A DNA stretch of 64,000 nt from Nocardia jejuensis NBRC 103114 (GCF_001613145.1 NZ_BDBU01000045.1:62001-126000); one strand, 5' to 3'. Shown: positions 42,701 to 50,584, counted from the first letter of the stretch. Numbers and translations are program-made. The notes: generated from the sequence alone by a model not told the origin.

Positions 42701-43060
42701 CGGATCGAGCCGCCACGGAGCCGCGCTGGCGGGTTCCTCGCCGGTGGTCAGCTCGGTGTAGGTGATGGCGTCGTCCTCGATGAGCCGCCGCACCCGTTCG
42801 TCGATCCGGCGCAGACCGTCCCGTCCCTGGTCCAGGAAGTCCGCGGACAGATCCGCCCACATGCCGCGGAGCCGCCCGCGCCCGTCCACGAGTTCGTCGT
42901 AGAAGCCACCGGTGGGCAGGCCGCACGCGTCGATCGCTCCCGTATCAGCCGCCGCGGCACGGTATTTCGCGAATTCCGCGATCACCTCGCGCCGGGCGGC
43001 GAGCGTGGCCCAGCGAGCAGGGCCGATGTCCTCGGGTGGCGTCGTGTCGAAGGCGGTCAC
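39761..43060 (-). CDS. Circularly permuted ATP-grasp/alpha-E fusion with Gln-Ser-Gly insertion
   Basis: A 1099-aa fusion. Residues 1-520 form a type 2 circularly permuted ATP-grasp domain (GLPTGGFYDELVDGRGRLRGMW, VVVLSPGVHSETAFDQAYLASVLGFPLVESADLVV, VVNTLGSGLLESPALDAFLPRLS). An alpha-E (DUF403) domain begins near 560 (SSPRVLNDLFWMGRYVERAENTVRLLDAIHDRHQDYRYRPW) and resumes at about 830 (YLVTLTVNREVLGSLAYAVERYGEAARAVRDQLSPDTW). Between them lie about 230 low-complexity residues, including tandem QSQSQGQGG units. Homologue of Rv2567, which lacks so long an insert as far as I recall. GTG 43060 follows GGGGAAG and sits 23 bp after the upstream stop. Proposed role: ATP-driven amide ligation. Confidence 0.87.
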   Translation of the reverse strand: MTAFDTTPPEDIGPARWATLAARREVIAEFAKYRAAAADTGAIDACGLPTGGFYDELVDGRGRLRGMWADLSADFLDQGRDGLRRIDERVRRLIEDDAITYTELTTGEEPASAAPWRLDPIPLLVSDADWSALEAGVVQRSRLLDAVLADVYGERRTLTSGVLPPQVVFAHSGYVRAAHGISLPGKHQLFLHACDISRWSDGEFRVLADWAQAPSGAGYALADRRVVSAAIPELFELASPMPLTPFVRAMRLMLIEAAPRAADEEPVVVVLSPGVHSETAFDQAYLASVLGFPLVESADLVVRDGRLWMRSLGTLKPVDVVLRRVDAEFSDPLDLRPDSRLGVVGLVEVLRRGAVTVVNTLGSGLLESPALDAFLPRLSRLLLDEDLKLPGVQSYWGGDDSERTYLCANLHRLILRSAVDDTTVFGPVLSPAQRAEWRARIEAEGWKWVGREPDRFSVAPAVAGSGGLAAAPVAFRLFSLAGRVGYRVMAGGLGQLHQRTGPDGMVGEAAAKDVWVRAAPATVPAVDVQEERERPAPALATLEVVSSPRVLNDLFWMGRYVERAENTVRLLDAIHDRHQDYRYRPWMEGADAMPILMATLGTMTGTVPPVAKHAATQPDTAGTGSAVHDPDRGTGEPSARDQARASAPPSPSDADSPPDGTDRHRSGAPRSPDAGSEFPEAPGHQPGPGASSAGGSTRSGGSVYPGTMSQSGGSQSQWQDGQSQGQGGQSQSQGQGGQSQSQGQGGQSQSQGQGGQARSQGQSGQSQSHGRSGQSQSQSQSGQSQSQGRSGQSQSRGTGGQFHTTGGATQSQGSGRRREFSDEPTVPIALPGASRRDHDYLVTLTVNREVLGSLAYAVERYGEAARAVRDQLSPDTWMVLGSIDRALSEYLGARGDRVAALSAVHSRTLAALLSLTGIDSESTVRDTGWRVMDIGRRIERGLALTSLLRAALTDSYPPQIGRVVTDAVLQATVSAVSYRRRHRDSVRIAAVAGLLLFDASNPRSLIYQLERLQDSFQALPAASGSSRPQRLLADTQRMLRRLDPADLEAVDAERRRTDLAELLDGVHLRLRKIAESFEATRLSVPRETQPLWGSTRVVG
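40681..40925. repeat. 27-bp-type tandem coding repeats (Gln-Ser-Gly)
   Basis: About eight imperfect copies of a unit near 27 bp encode (Q)SQSQGQGG repeats within the insertion of the alpha-E domain. Copies at 40800-40890 are nearly identical. This is a candidate length-variable minisatellite. Confidence 0.7.
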
Positions 43061-43083
43061 CGCTACCACTTCCCCGGGTTTGC

Positions 43084-46000
43084 CTACCGGCCGCCGGTCG
43101 GCGCCCACACGGTCCGCGCCCGGCGCAGATCGAGTATTCCGGGTGCACCGACGTCGGTGGCCTGTCTTGCCATTGTGGCACGCAGATCCGCGATGTCGAC
43201 GGGTCCGGAGGTGTGCCCGAGCGGTTCGAAGCGCCGATTGCGCCGCGATTGCGCGACAACGGCATTCACCGGTGGTTCGGCGAAGTACATTCCGCCCGGA
43301 TGGGACACGTGATACGTGCACCCGCCGCGCGAGATGCCCGCGTCCAGATCGATCAGATCGAAAACCAGCGGGGCGTCCGGAGACAGCGACGGATGCAGCG
43401 AATTGGGCGGCTGCCAGGCGCGATAGCGCACGCCCGCGACCTGAACGTCCTCCTTCTCGGTGGCCAGCAGCGGCACCGGGAAACCGTTGCAGGTCAGCGC
43501 GAACCGGCCGCGATCCGCGCCGACCACCCGCACCTGCAACCGCTCCACCGAGGAGTCCACGTAGCGCGCGGTGCCGGTGGCCGCGGTCTGCTCGCCCAGG
43601 GTGTTCCACGGTTCGATCGCGCCGCGCAGTTCGACCTCCATACCTCCGAGTACCACCGTGCCGATGCGGGGAAAACGGAATTCGGCGAACGGTTCGAGCC
43701 AGCTGATGTCGAAATCGATTCCGTGCGCACGCAGATCGGCCGCGACATCGGCGATATCGGCCAGCAGGAAGTGCGGCAGCAGGTACCGGCCGTGCAGATT
43801 CGCACCGTGCCTGATCAGCGGCGCGGTGTACGGCTGCTCCCAGAATCGCAGCACCAGCGCCCGCACCAGCAGCGACTGCACCATTGCCATGCGGAAGTGC
43901 GGCGGCATCTCGAACCCGCGCAACTCCACCAGTCCGAGCCGCCCACGCGCGGAATCCGGGGAGTACAGCTTGTCGATGCAGAACTCGGCGCGATGGGTGT
44001 TTCCGGTCAGATCGGTGAGCAGATGCCGCAGCGCCCGATCCACCTCCCACGGCGCGGACCCCTTCTCGCCGCGTCCGCCCGCCAGCCGCGCGATCTCGGC
44101 GAACGCGATCTCCAACTCGTACAGCGTGTCCGAGCGCCCCTCGTCCACTCGCGGGGCCTGCGAAGTCGGCCCGACGAACCGGCCCGAGAACAGATACGAC
44201 AGTGCCGGATGGCGCTGCCAGCAGGTGAGCATGGAGACCAGCACATCCGGCCGTCGCAGCATCGGTGACCGCGCGGGAGTGCGCCCGCCCAGCGTGATGT
44301 GATTCCCGCCCCCGGTCCCGCTGTGCGTCCCGTCGATATCGAAGGATTCGGTGCTCAACCGGGCCAGCCGCGCCTGCTCGTACAGGGTGTCCAGCAGCCG
44401 AGCCTGATCGGCGAAGCTCACGCTCGGCTGCACGTTCACCTCGATCACGCCCGGATCCGGGGTCACCGACAGACTCGACAATCGCGTATCCACCGGCGGC
44501 CCATACCCTTCCAGCACCACCGGCTGCCCGACCGCCGCCACGGCCGCCTCCACCCGCCAGATCAGGTCGTAGAAGGCTTCGATCCGTTCCACCGGCGGCA
44601 GGAACAGGTACAGCCGCCCGTGGCGCACCTCGGCGACCAGCGCGGTGGTCGGCGCTCCGGCAGCGGGTTCCACCACGGCAAGCGGCTCATCGGACGCCGA
44701 GAACAACGGCGCAGCAATATCTTTCAGGTCTATCGGTCCGCTCGCAGCCGCTGCCGGGTCGTCTCGATCCGCCGAATCCGGCCATTCGGCATCAGGGATT
44801 CGACCTGCCGCCGATGCCCGATCCCCGCCGGAACCGCCGGGCTGTTCAGCGCCGTTTCGCCCGGAAACCTCGACTGACGGACGAGAACTCTCGACCGGTT
44901 CCGACTGCGATCCACCGACATCCGCCTCCGGCCGACTCGGCGCGGTGTTCGTCGCCGGAGTGCGGTTTCCGGCCGCTGTCGCGGTCTGCTCCGAGTCGAC
45001 GCTGTGCTGCCCTCCGGCACCGGCCGTAGCGTGGTCCGTTCCGGAACGCGCCCGCCCGCCTGTCGGTCGCGAGCTCGATATCGACTCGTCCACAGGCGAA
45101 TTCGAACCGCGCGGTGAACTGCGTGGTCCGGGGAGCTGGTGCGCGGTGAACGGATCGGACTCCGGGCGGCTGCGGGGTGCGCTCCACGAGATGGCTCCCA
45201 GCGGGAGGCGCAGGCCCGCAGGCGAATCGCCTTCGGTGAGGACGATGCGGCCGCGGCGCAGTTGCCAGTCCGCGCTGGCCCATCCCGCTTCGTCGTCGCG
45301 GCGGTGCAGGGGCAGGACGAAGGCGGTGGGCTGATCGACGGTGGCGTCCAGCCGGGCCAGAAGGTCCGCGCGCGCCTGCGCCGAATCCGCTCCCGGCCCG
45401 AGGTCGTCCGTGTGCCCCGGCGGATCCCCCTGTGGGGAGCGAGCTTTGGCGGCCGTGCGCAGCAGAGCGTCCTCGTAAGCGGCCCGAACTTGCGTCCGGG
45501 GCAGGCCGAGACCGTCCGAGACGTGCTCCACGATCGCGCGCGCCATGTCGATGCCCGGACCATCTGATCGCGGAACCGGTTTCCCGGCAGGTGTTTTCGT
45601 AGATTCGGCAGCACCGGTGGCCGCGTCTTCGGAGGTCGCGCCCATCGAGTCCACACCGGTGAAACGCGCGCCCGCCGAACCCCCATCGCCGGAGGCCGGG
45701 CCCGCGGAGTTCGCGTCGCCGGAGTTCGCGCGGCGTTCGGCGCGCGCGGATCGGTCCGGTCCGGCTCCGGCGGGGTCCCGGCCGTCGCGTGAGGCGAGGG
45801 CGCGGATGTCGGCCGCCGGTGCGGCGACAGGATGGTGGTCCGCCGGGAGCCAAGGGTCCGTGAGGAGATCGGGGCGTGTCCAGAGGGGCTCGCCGTCCTC
45901 GCGCCACAGGAGGGCGATTTCCCAGCGGGGCAGGGGTTCTCCGGGATACCACTTGCCCTGGCGGTACTGGACCAGGCCCTGCGGAGCGTAGATGCGGCGG

Positions 46001-47115
46001 AGGCGCCGGGCCAGGTCGGCGGCACGTTCGCGCTTGTGTGCGCCGTCGGCGGCGGTCGTCCACTCCGGGGCGGTCTGATCGTCGATGGAGACGAAGGTGG
46101 GTTCGCCGCCGACCGTGAGGCCGATGTCGGCCGCGCGCGTGCGATCGTCAACGAGCGCGCCGACGGCGGTGATGCGCGTCCACTGGGTATCGGTATAGGG
46201 CAGCGTGATTCGCGGATCCTCGTGGATGCGGCGCACCGCGTTGGAGAAGTCGAGAGTGGCCCGCACCGGGTCGGTCGCGCCGGTGATCGGGGCCGAGGAC
46301 ACCGGATGCGGGGTGGCCGCGAGCGGGATGTGCCCCTCGCCCGCGAAGAGTCCGGAGGTGGGATCCAGACCGATCCAGCCCGCGCCGGGCAGGTAGACCT
46401 CGGTCCAGGCGTGCAGGTCGGTGAAGTCGGCGGGCGGACCGGAGGGGCCGTCCAATGACGGCACGTCCTGCGACAGCTGGATCAGGTACCCGGAGACGAA
46501 CCGTGCGGCCATACCGAATTCGCGCAGGATGGACACCAGCAGCCAGGCCGAATCGCGGCACGACCCGAGCCCGGTCCGCAAGGTGTGGTCCGGCGTCTGC
46601 ACGCCGGGCTCCAGGCGCACGGTGTATCCGACGTCTCGGCGCAGCGCCGAATTGAGGGTGACCAGGAAGTCGATCGTGCGCGGATCACCCTGCGGCGGAT
46701 GCGCGCGCACCCAGTCGCGCACCAGTTCACCCGGCCCGGAACCGGATTCGCCGACCGGCCGCAGATACGGCTCCAGATCGGCCGTCAGCTGCGGCGAGTA
46801 GGCGAACGGAAAGTACTCCGCGAGCTCCTCGACGAAGAAGTCGAACGGATTGACCACGTCCAGGTCTGCGACCAGCCCCACGACCACCGACAACTCCTGA
46901 GCGGGCTCCGGAAAGACAAGGCGCGCAAGGAAATTGCCGAAGGCGTCCTGCTGCCAGTTCACGAAGTGCTCAGCGGGCTCCACCCGCATGGAATAAGCCT
47001 CGATGGCGGTCCGCGTATGCGGCGCGGGCCGCAGCCGGACCACGTGTGGGTGGATCCGCACCGGGCGATCGAAGGAGTATGTCGTGCGATGTTCGAGGGA
47101 AACCTTGATTCCCAT
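43084..47115 (-). CDS. Giant transglutaminase-DUF2126 protein
   Basis: A 1343-aa protein. Residues 1-290 are a transglutaminase-like module with Cys186 (GLGSCRDSAWLL), His235 (DLHAWTEVYLPG) and Asp251 (WIGLDPTSG). The rest is DUF2126, marked by DIGLTVGGEPTFVSIDD, YQGKWYPGEPLPRWEIALLWR-like and DGTHSGTGGGNHITLGG, RAEFCIDKLYSPD and MAMVQSLLVRALVLRFWEQPY. Two low-complexity Ala/Gly/Ser/Asp insertions lie at about 440-530 and 680-850. Homologous to Rv2566. ATG 47115 is favoured because the preceding 43 residues look non-coding. It heads the four-gene ATP-grasp cluster and is divergent from the small Cys/His-rich gene at 47243. Confidence 0.87.
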   Translation of the reverse strand: MGIKVSLEHRTTYSFDRPVRIHPHVVRLRPAPHTRTAIEAYSMRVEPAEHFVNWQQDAFGNFLARLVFPEPAQELSVVVGLVADLDVVNPFDFFVEELAEYFPFAYSPQLTADLEPYLRPVGESGSGPGELVRDWVRAHPPQGDPRTIDFLVTLNSALRRDVGYTVRLEPGVQTPDHTLRTGLGSCRDSAWLLVSILREFGMAARFVSGYLIQLSQDVPSLDGPSGPPADFTDLHAWTEVYLPGAGWIGLDPTSGLFAGEGHIPLAATPHPVSSAPITGATDPVRATLDFSNAVRRIHEDPRITLPYTDTQWTRITAVGALVDDRTRAADIGLTVGGEPTFVSIDDQTAPEWTTAADGAHKRERAADLARRLRRIYAPQGLVQYRQGKWYPGEPLPRWEIALLWREDGEPLWTRPDLLTDPWLPADHHPVAAPAADIRALASRDGRDPAGAGPDRSARAERRANSGDANSAGPASGDGGSAGARFTGVDSMGATSEDAATGAAESTKTPAGKPVPRSDGPGIDMARAIVEHVSDGLGLPRTQVRAAYEDALLRTAAKARSPQGDPPGHTDDLGPGADSAQARADLLARLDATVDQPTAFVLPLHRRDDEAGWASADWQLRRGRIVLTEGDSPAGLRLPLGAISWSAPRSRPESDPFTAHQLPGPRSSPRGSNSPVDESISSSRPTGGRARSGTDHATAGAGGQHSVDSEQTATAAGNRTPATNTAPSRPEADVGGSQSEPVESSRPSVEVSGRNGAEQPGGSGGDRASAAGRIPDAEWPDSADRDDPAAAASGPIDLKDIAAPLFSASDEPLAVVEPAAGAPTTALVAEVRHGRLYLFLPPVERIEAFYDLIWRVEAAVAAVGQPVVLEGYGPPVDTRLSSLSVTPDPGVIEVNVQPSVSFADQARLLDTLYEQARLARLSTESFDIDGTHSGTGGGNHITLGGRTPARSPMLRRPDVLVSMLTCWQRHPALSYLFSGRFVGPTSQAPRVDEGRSDTLYELEIAFAEIARLAGGRGEKGSAPWEVDRALRHLLTDLTGNTHRAEFCIDKLYSPDSARGRLGLVELRGFEMPPHFRMAMVQSLLVRALVLRFWEQPYTAPLIRHGANLHGRYLLPHFLLADIADVAADLRAHGIDFDISWLEPFAEFRFPRIGTVVLGGMEVELRGAIEPWNTLGEQTAATGTARYVDSSVERLQVRVVGADRGRFALTCNGFPVPLLATEKEDVQVAGVRYRAWQPPNSLHPSLSPDAPLVFDLIDLDAGISRGGCTYHVSHPGGMYFAEPPVNAVVAQSRRNRRFEPLGHTSGPVDIADLRATMARQATDVGAPGILDLRRARTVWAPTGGR

Positions 47116-47242
47116 CGCACAAGTGCACCACGCCGGAGCCCGGAAGGTCGGCCGTATCCCGACAGTCATCGCGACACGCGGTGATCTCCCGCGTATGTCG
47201 CACTCGAGTGATAGGACCGTAGTGACCGTCGAAGGAGGTTGC

Positions 47243-47500
47243 ATGAGCCAGAACTCCGGGAAACCGATGCGCTCCCACCACGAACGGACACCCTGCGCGC
47301 CGTGCGATGCTGCCCTGGATCACTGTCACGGCACGCTGATCGAGCATGCCGACGGCGGCACCGCGTGCACCGACTCCGACTGCCCCGATTTCGATCACGT
47401 CCGGCACGCCTTCGTCATCGACTGCGGCAGTCTGGCGGGCGGCTGCGAGTGCGCGCGCTCCGAGACCGCTCGGACCGGGCGGCAGCGCCTGACCGGCTAG
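47243..47500 (+). CDS. Small Cys/His-rich protein of unknown function
   Basis: An 85-aa protein preceded by a near-perfect Shine-Dalgarno (AAGGAGG, 5 nt before ATG 47243). It contains eight Cys and several His in the central 60 residues (CAPCDAALDHCHGTLIEHADGG, CTDSDC, DCGSLAGGCEC), suggesting metal binding or a compact zinc fold. No signal peptide. It is divergent from the ATP-grasp/transglutaminase cluster, sharing a 127-bp intergenic region. Its small size and conserved-looking core make it a possible substrate or accessory of that system; this is speculation. Confidence 0.75.
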   Translation: MSQNSGKPMRSHHERTPCAPCDAALDHCHGTLIEHADGGTACTDSDCPDFDHVRHAFVIDCGSLAGGCECARSETARTGRQRLTG

Positions 47501-47504
47501 GCAC

Positions 47505-47516
47505 TAGCCTGGCCGG
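47505..47516 (+). promoter_or_regulatory. Leaderless promoter of the 47517 gene
   Basis: TAGCCT (47505-47510) is followed by 6 nt and GTG 47517. The same hexamer and spacing recur upstream of 14139. Confidence 0.6.
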
Positions 47517-48158
47517 GTGAGCTACGACCACGTTCTACTGCCCTCCGGAGCCGCGGCGACACCGCTCGAGGTGGACGCGTACCTGACCGCACAGGACGGG
47601 CAGCCGGTCCCCGAGGCCGTGGCCGAGATCGCCGCCGAACTGAATCGCCGCAACGCGGAACTGCCCGAGTCCGACAGCTTTCTGAGCGTCGACCCGCTGG
47701 ACCCCGGCCCCGGCTCGGTGCTGCACGTGCCGAGCCCGTACGACGCCATCGGGCACGTGCGGGCCCTGCTGTTCGAGCTGGCCACGCCGCGCGGCTATGC
47801 CGTTTTCGACCCCCAGCTGTCCTGGCTGATCGATCCGGCCGGGCAGATCCCGGTCGCGGTCACGCACGGCGGGGCGGGCGATTTCCCCTATCTCACGCGT
47901 GAACTCGCCCATCTGTGGGTTCCGGCGCTGGCGGCCCCGGGTCCGTATCTGATCGTGGATCGCGGAGAGCAGGTCTACATCCAGACCTATCGGCACGAGG
48001 ACGGGCACTACGACCTCGAGTACCGGGACGGGTCGGCGGACCGCCACTTCACCGCCGCACCGGCGGATTCCGCGCAGGTCGCAGACCTGATCTGGGACTG
48101 GACCGTGGGTGATCGGTCGCGCTTCGACGCGCTGGAATGGCGGCAATTGACGCTCTGA
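47517..48158 (+). CDS. Protein of unknown function, probably leaderless
   Basis: A 213-aa soluble protein I do not recognise. The N-terminal part reads LPSGAAATPLEVDAYLTAQDGQPVPEAVAEIAAELNRRN, with LATPRGYAVFDPQLSWLIDP in the middle and VDRGEQVYIQTYRHEDGHYDLEYRDGSADRHF near the C-terminus. Third codon positions are strongly G/C, so it is certainly coding. The C-terminal alternating-strand pattern faintly recalls immunity proteins, but no toxin gene is adjacent. It lies 16 bp downstream of the Cys/His-rich gene yet has its own leaderless -10 box. Confidence 0.85.
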   Translation: MSYDHVLLPSGAAATPLEVDAYLTAQDGQPVPEAVAEIAAELNRRNAELPESDSFLSVDPLDPGPGSVLHVPSPYDAIGHVRALLFELATPRGYAVFDPQLSWLIDPAGQIPVAVTHGGAGDFPYLTRELAHLWVPALAAPGPYLIVDRGEQVYIQTYRHEDGHYDLEYRDGSADRHFTAAPADSAQVADLIWDWTVGDRSRFDALEWRQLTL

Positions 48159-48350
48159 GCTGCGGAATCGGGGTGGTTATAGCCCCTGAGAGCCGACTGG
48201 TCGGTCTCAATATGTGATCGGGCGTGTTTCAATTCGGGCACCGAGTCCGCAATGCACACTGCACCGATGCAGGAACGCTAGCATTTCGCTAATTCCAGAT
48301 CGTGTGTCCAGGCTTGTTCGCGGAATCACTCCCGAGGCGAGGAGCGGTAC

Positions 48351-48539
48351 ATGAAGGTGCGTCAGAAAAGCTCTCCCAAACTGCGCAAAGGTTTGGCGGT
48401 TGTAGCGGGGCTCGCCGCGACCTTCGCCGTCGCGATCGCACTGCACGCCACCGGTGCGGGTGCCGATGTACCTCGGAACAACGACCACATTCCCTGCCCC
48501 CAGCCGGCAGCGCTCCCCGCGCCGCCGACCTGGACTTAG
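48351..48539 (+). CDS. Small secreted peptide
   Basis: A 62-aa product. Residues 1-38 are a signal peptide with a basic start (MKVRQKSSPKLRKG), hydrophobic core (LAVVAGLAATFAVAIAL) and an Ala-x-Ala-like site before DVPRN. The mature peptide would be about 23 residues, Pro-rich (IPCPQPAALPAPPTW) with one Cys. GAGGAG lies 6 nt before ATG 48351. Two GC-rich hairpins follow. It has no recognisable family; many actinomycetes encode such tiny exported proteins. Confidence 0.65.
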   Translation: MKVRQKSSPKLRKGLAVVAGLAATFAVAIALHATGAGADVPRNNDHIPCPQPAALPAPPTWT

Positions 48540-48556
48540 ATAACTCTCATGGGCTC

Positions 48557-48605
48557 TCAGGGGCTTCGCCCCTGAAACCCCCGGAGCTTTCGGGGCTCCG
48601 CCCCG
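48557..48605. terminator. Two tandem GGGGCTNCGCCCC-type hairpins
   Basis: TCAGGGGC/GCCCCTGA (48557-48564 and 48568-48575, loop TTC) and CGGGGC/GCCCCG (48591-48596 and 48600-48605, loop TCC). They lie 18 bp past the small secreted-peptide gene and in front of the recR 3' end, so they may terminate both directions. Confidence 0.65.
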
Positions 48606-48617
48606 GACCCCGGACCA

Positions 48618-48673
48618 AAGCTCCCGGCTGTCCCGAACTCCGAACCAAGCTCCCGGCTGTCCCGAACTCCGAG
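48618..48673. repeat. Direct repeat between the hairpins and recR
   Basis: AAGCTCCCGGCTGTCCCGAA occurs at 48618 and again at 48647, period 29 bp, with a decayed third copy (GGGCTCCCGGC) after it. Confidence 0.65.
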
Positions 48674-48710
48674 CCGGGCTCCCGGCGTCCCCGTCGGACG
48701 CCGCAGCGTT

Positions 48711-49319
48711 CTACAACGCGCGGCGGCCGGACAAAGCTCGGCCGAGGGTGAGTTCGTCGGCGAATTCCAGGTCGCCGCCCATGGGCAGGCCGGAGGCCAG
48801 GCGGGTGACGCTGAGGCCGGGGAAGTCGCGGAGCATGCGCACGAGGTAGGTGGCTGTGGCCTCGCCCTCGGTGTTGGGATCGGTGGCGATGATGACCTCG
48901 CTGACATCGACGCCGTCGTCCTGATTTCCGATGCGGGTCAACAGTTCCCGAATGCGGAGTTGATCGGGGCCGATCCCGGACAGCGGATCGAGCGCGCCGC
49001 CCAGGACGTGGTAGCGGCCGCGGAACTCCCGGGTGCGCTCGATGGCCTGGACGTCTTTGGGTTCCTCGACCACGCAGATCATGGTGCGGTCGCGGCGTGG
49101 ATCGGCGCAGATGCGGCAGAGTTCACCGTCGGAGACCGTGCCGCAGACACTGCAGAACCGCACGCCGTCGCGCACCTTCTGCAATGCCGCCTGCAGGCGG
49201 TCGATCTCCGGCGGTTCCACCGTGAGGAAGTGAAAAGCGATGCGTTGCGCGCTCTTCGGACCGACACCGGGCAGCTTGCCCAGCTCGTCGATGAGATCCT
49301 GAACGGGACCTTCGTACAC
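48711..49319 (-). CDS. recR: Recombination mediator RecR
   Basis: A 202-aa recombination protein acting with RecF/RecO at gaps and stalled forks. The family N-terminus is VYEGPVQDLIDELGKLPGVGPKSAQRIAFH, with its helix-hairpin-helix. Next come the four-Cys zinc finger (FCSVCGTVSDGELCRIC) and the Toprim domain (ICVVEEPKDVQAIERTREFRGRYHVLGGALDPLSGIGP, IIATDPNTEGEATATYL). GTG 49319 is chosen because it gives this canonical start; the longer frame runs into ybaB. It lies 13 bp downstream of ybaB, the standard bacterial pairing. Confidence 0.97.
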   Translation of the reverse strand: MYEGPVQDLIDELGKLPGVGPKSAQRIAFHFLTVEPPEIDRLQAALQKVRDGVRFCSVCGTVSDGELCRICADPRRDRTMICVVEEPKDVQAIERTREFRGRYHVLGGALDPLSGIGPDQLRIRELLTRIGNQDDGVDVSEVIIATDPNTEGEATATYLVRMLRDFPGLSVTRLASGLPMGGDLEFADELTLGRALSGRRAL

Positions 49320-49332
49320 CTGCGCCGGCCCG

Positions 49333-49665
49333 TCAGAAGCCGGGGAGCGCGCCGCCGCCGAGACCGCCCGCGAGCGGTCCGAGGCGATCCGCGGCCACCT
49401 GCTGGGCATTGTCCATGGCGTTGTTGAGCGCGCCGATGATCAGATCCTGGAGGGTGTCCACGTCCTCGGGATCCACGATCTTCGGATCGATGGCCAGCTC
49501 GAGCACCTCGCCGGTCGCGCGGATCTTGGCGCGCACCAGGCCGCCACCCGCCTCGCCGGTGACCTCGGACTCCGCGATCTCCTGCTGTGCGGCCATGACC
49601 GCCGCCTGCATCTGCTGGGCCTGGGACATCAACTGCTGGATATCGAACTCTCCACCGGGCTGCAC
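49333..49665 (-). CDS. ybaB: YbaB/EbfC-family nucleoid-associated protein
   Basis: A 110-aa DNA-binding protein. The typical pattern is DIQQLMSQAQQMQAAVMAAQQEIAESEVTGEAGGGLVRAKIRATGEVLELAIDPKIVDPEDVDTLQDLIIGALNNAMDNA, ending with a Gly-rich tail. GTG 49665 has AGAGAGG 7 nt upstream. YbaB forms tweezer-like dimers that bind DNA and is nearly always encoded next to recR; dnaX, the usual third partner, is not adjacent here. Confidence 0.95.
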   Translation of the reverse strand: MQPGGEFDIQQLMSQAQQMQAAVMAAQQEIAESEVTGEAGGGLVRAKIRATGEVLELAIDPKIVDPEDVDTLQDLIIGALNNAMDNAQQVAADRLGPLAGGLGGGALPGF

Positions 49666-49728
49666 GGTGTTTCCTCTCTGCGGGGAAGTGATGGGCACCA
49701 GCCTAGCCGCCGCGCGATGCGGCGGTTC

Positions 49729-49765
49729 TTGACTCTCCCCTCGCTGGAGGGTGTTCGCTGAGGGC
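49729..49765 (+). promoter_or_regulatory. Autoregulated MerR-type leaderless promoter
   Basis: TTGACT (49729-49734) and TTCGCT (49754-49759) are separated by 19 bp containing an imperfect dyad of ACTCTCC and GGAGGGT. The -10 ends 6 nt before ATG 49766. The long spacer plus CTCC...GGAG arms is the TipA/BltR-like MerR signature. Confidence 0.65.
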
Positions 49766-50584
49766 ATGACAGCGACCGTCCCGATCGGGGAGTTCTCTCG
49801 CCTCACCTACCTCAGCGTGAAGGCCCTGCGGTACTACCACGAGATCGAACTGCTGGAACCGGCGTCGGTGGACGCGAGCACCGGCTACCGGTTCTACTCC
49901 ACCGATCAAGTGGAACGGGCCCATCTCATCCGCCGCCTGCGCGCGCTGAACATGCCGGTGCCCGAGATCAAGGAGATGCTCTCGGCCCCCGATCGCGAGT
50001 CCCGCGATGCCGCGCTGCGCGCTCATCTGGAGCGCATGGAGGCGGAATTGCTGCGCACCCGCGATGTGGTGGCCTCGTTGCGCACGCTGCTGCTGCCGCC
50101 GAGCGGTATCGCGCTCGAGGTCGAATATCGTTCCGTCCCCGGCTTTCCCGCCTTCGCCGTCGCGGAGGTGGTGGCCCGGGACGCGATCGACGTCTGGTGC
50201 GAGGCGAGTTTCCCGGCGCTGTACACGGCGCTGGAGAGCATCGGCGCGGTTCCCGCCGGACCGGGCGGCGCCACCTACGCCAACGAATTCTTCGAGGACG
50301 AGAAGGGCGAGGTACTGGCGTTCGTCCCGATCGACCCGGCCGATCGGGAGCGCTGCGCCGCGATCGGCTCGGTGGTGGACCTGCCGGCCCGCCGGTTCGC
50401 GGTGGCCGTGCACACCGGCCCCTTCACCGAATTCGATCGCACCTACGGCGCCCTGGGCAGCCATGTCGCCGAACACGACTCCGCGCTCGCGGAACCCATT
50501 CGCGAGCTGTATCTGACCGGGCCGGACACCGCCGAACCGGCCGACTACGTCACCGAAATCTGCTGGCCCATCGGCCGGCTCTGA
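49766..50584 (+). CDS. MerR-family regulator with GyrI-like ligand domain
   Basis: A 272-aa regulator. The MerR winged helix spans residues 5-75 (IGEFSRLTYLSVKALRYYHEIELLEPASVDASTGYRFYSTDQVERAHLIRRLRALNMPVPEIKEML). A coiled coil leads to a GyrI/BltR-like effector-binding domain (VEYRSVPGFPAFAVAEVV, RRFAVAVHTGPFTEFDRTYGALGSHV, YVTEICWPI). Such proteins bind hydrophobic cations or drugs. ATG 49766 is supported by a leaderless MerR-type promoter; the GTG five codons earlier would place the -10 inside the gene. It is followed 14 bp later by a VOC-family gene, probably in the same transcript. Confidence 0.9.
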   Translation: MTATVPIGEFSRLTYLSVKALRYYHEIELLEPASVDASTGYRFYSTDQVERAHLIRRLRALNMPVPEIKEMLSAPDRESRDAALRAHLERMEAELLRTRDVVASLRTLLLPPSGIALEVEYRSVPGFPAFAVAEVVARDAIDVWCEASFPALYTALESIGAVPAGPGGATYANEFFEDEKGEVLAFVPIDPADRERCAAIGSVVDLPARRFAVAVHTGPFTEFDRTYGALGSHVAEHDSALAEPIRELYLTGPDTAEPADYVTEICWPIGRL

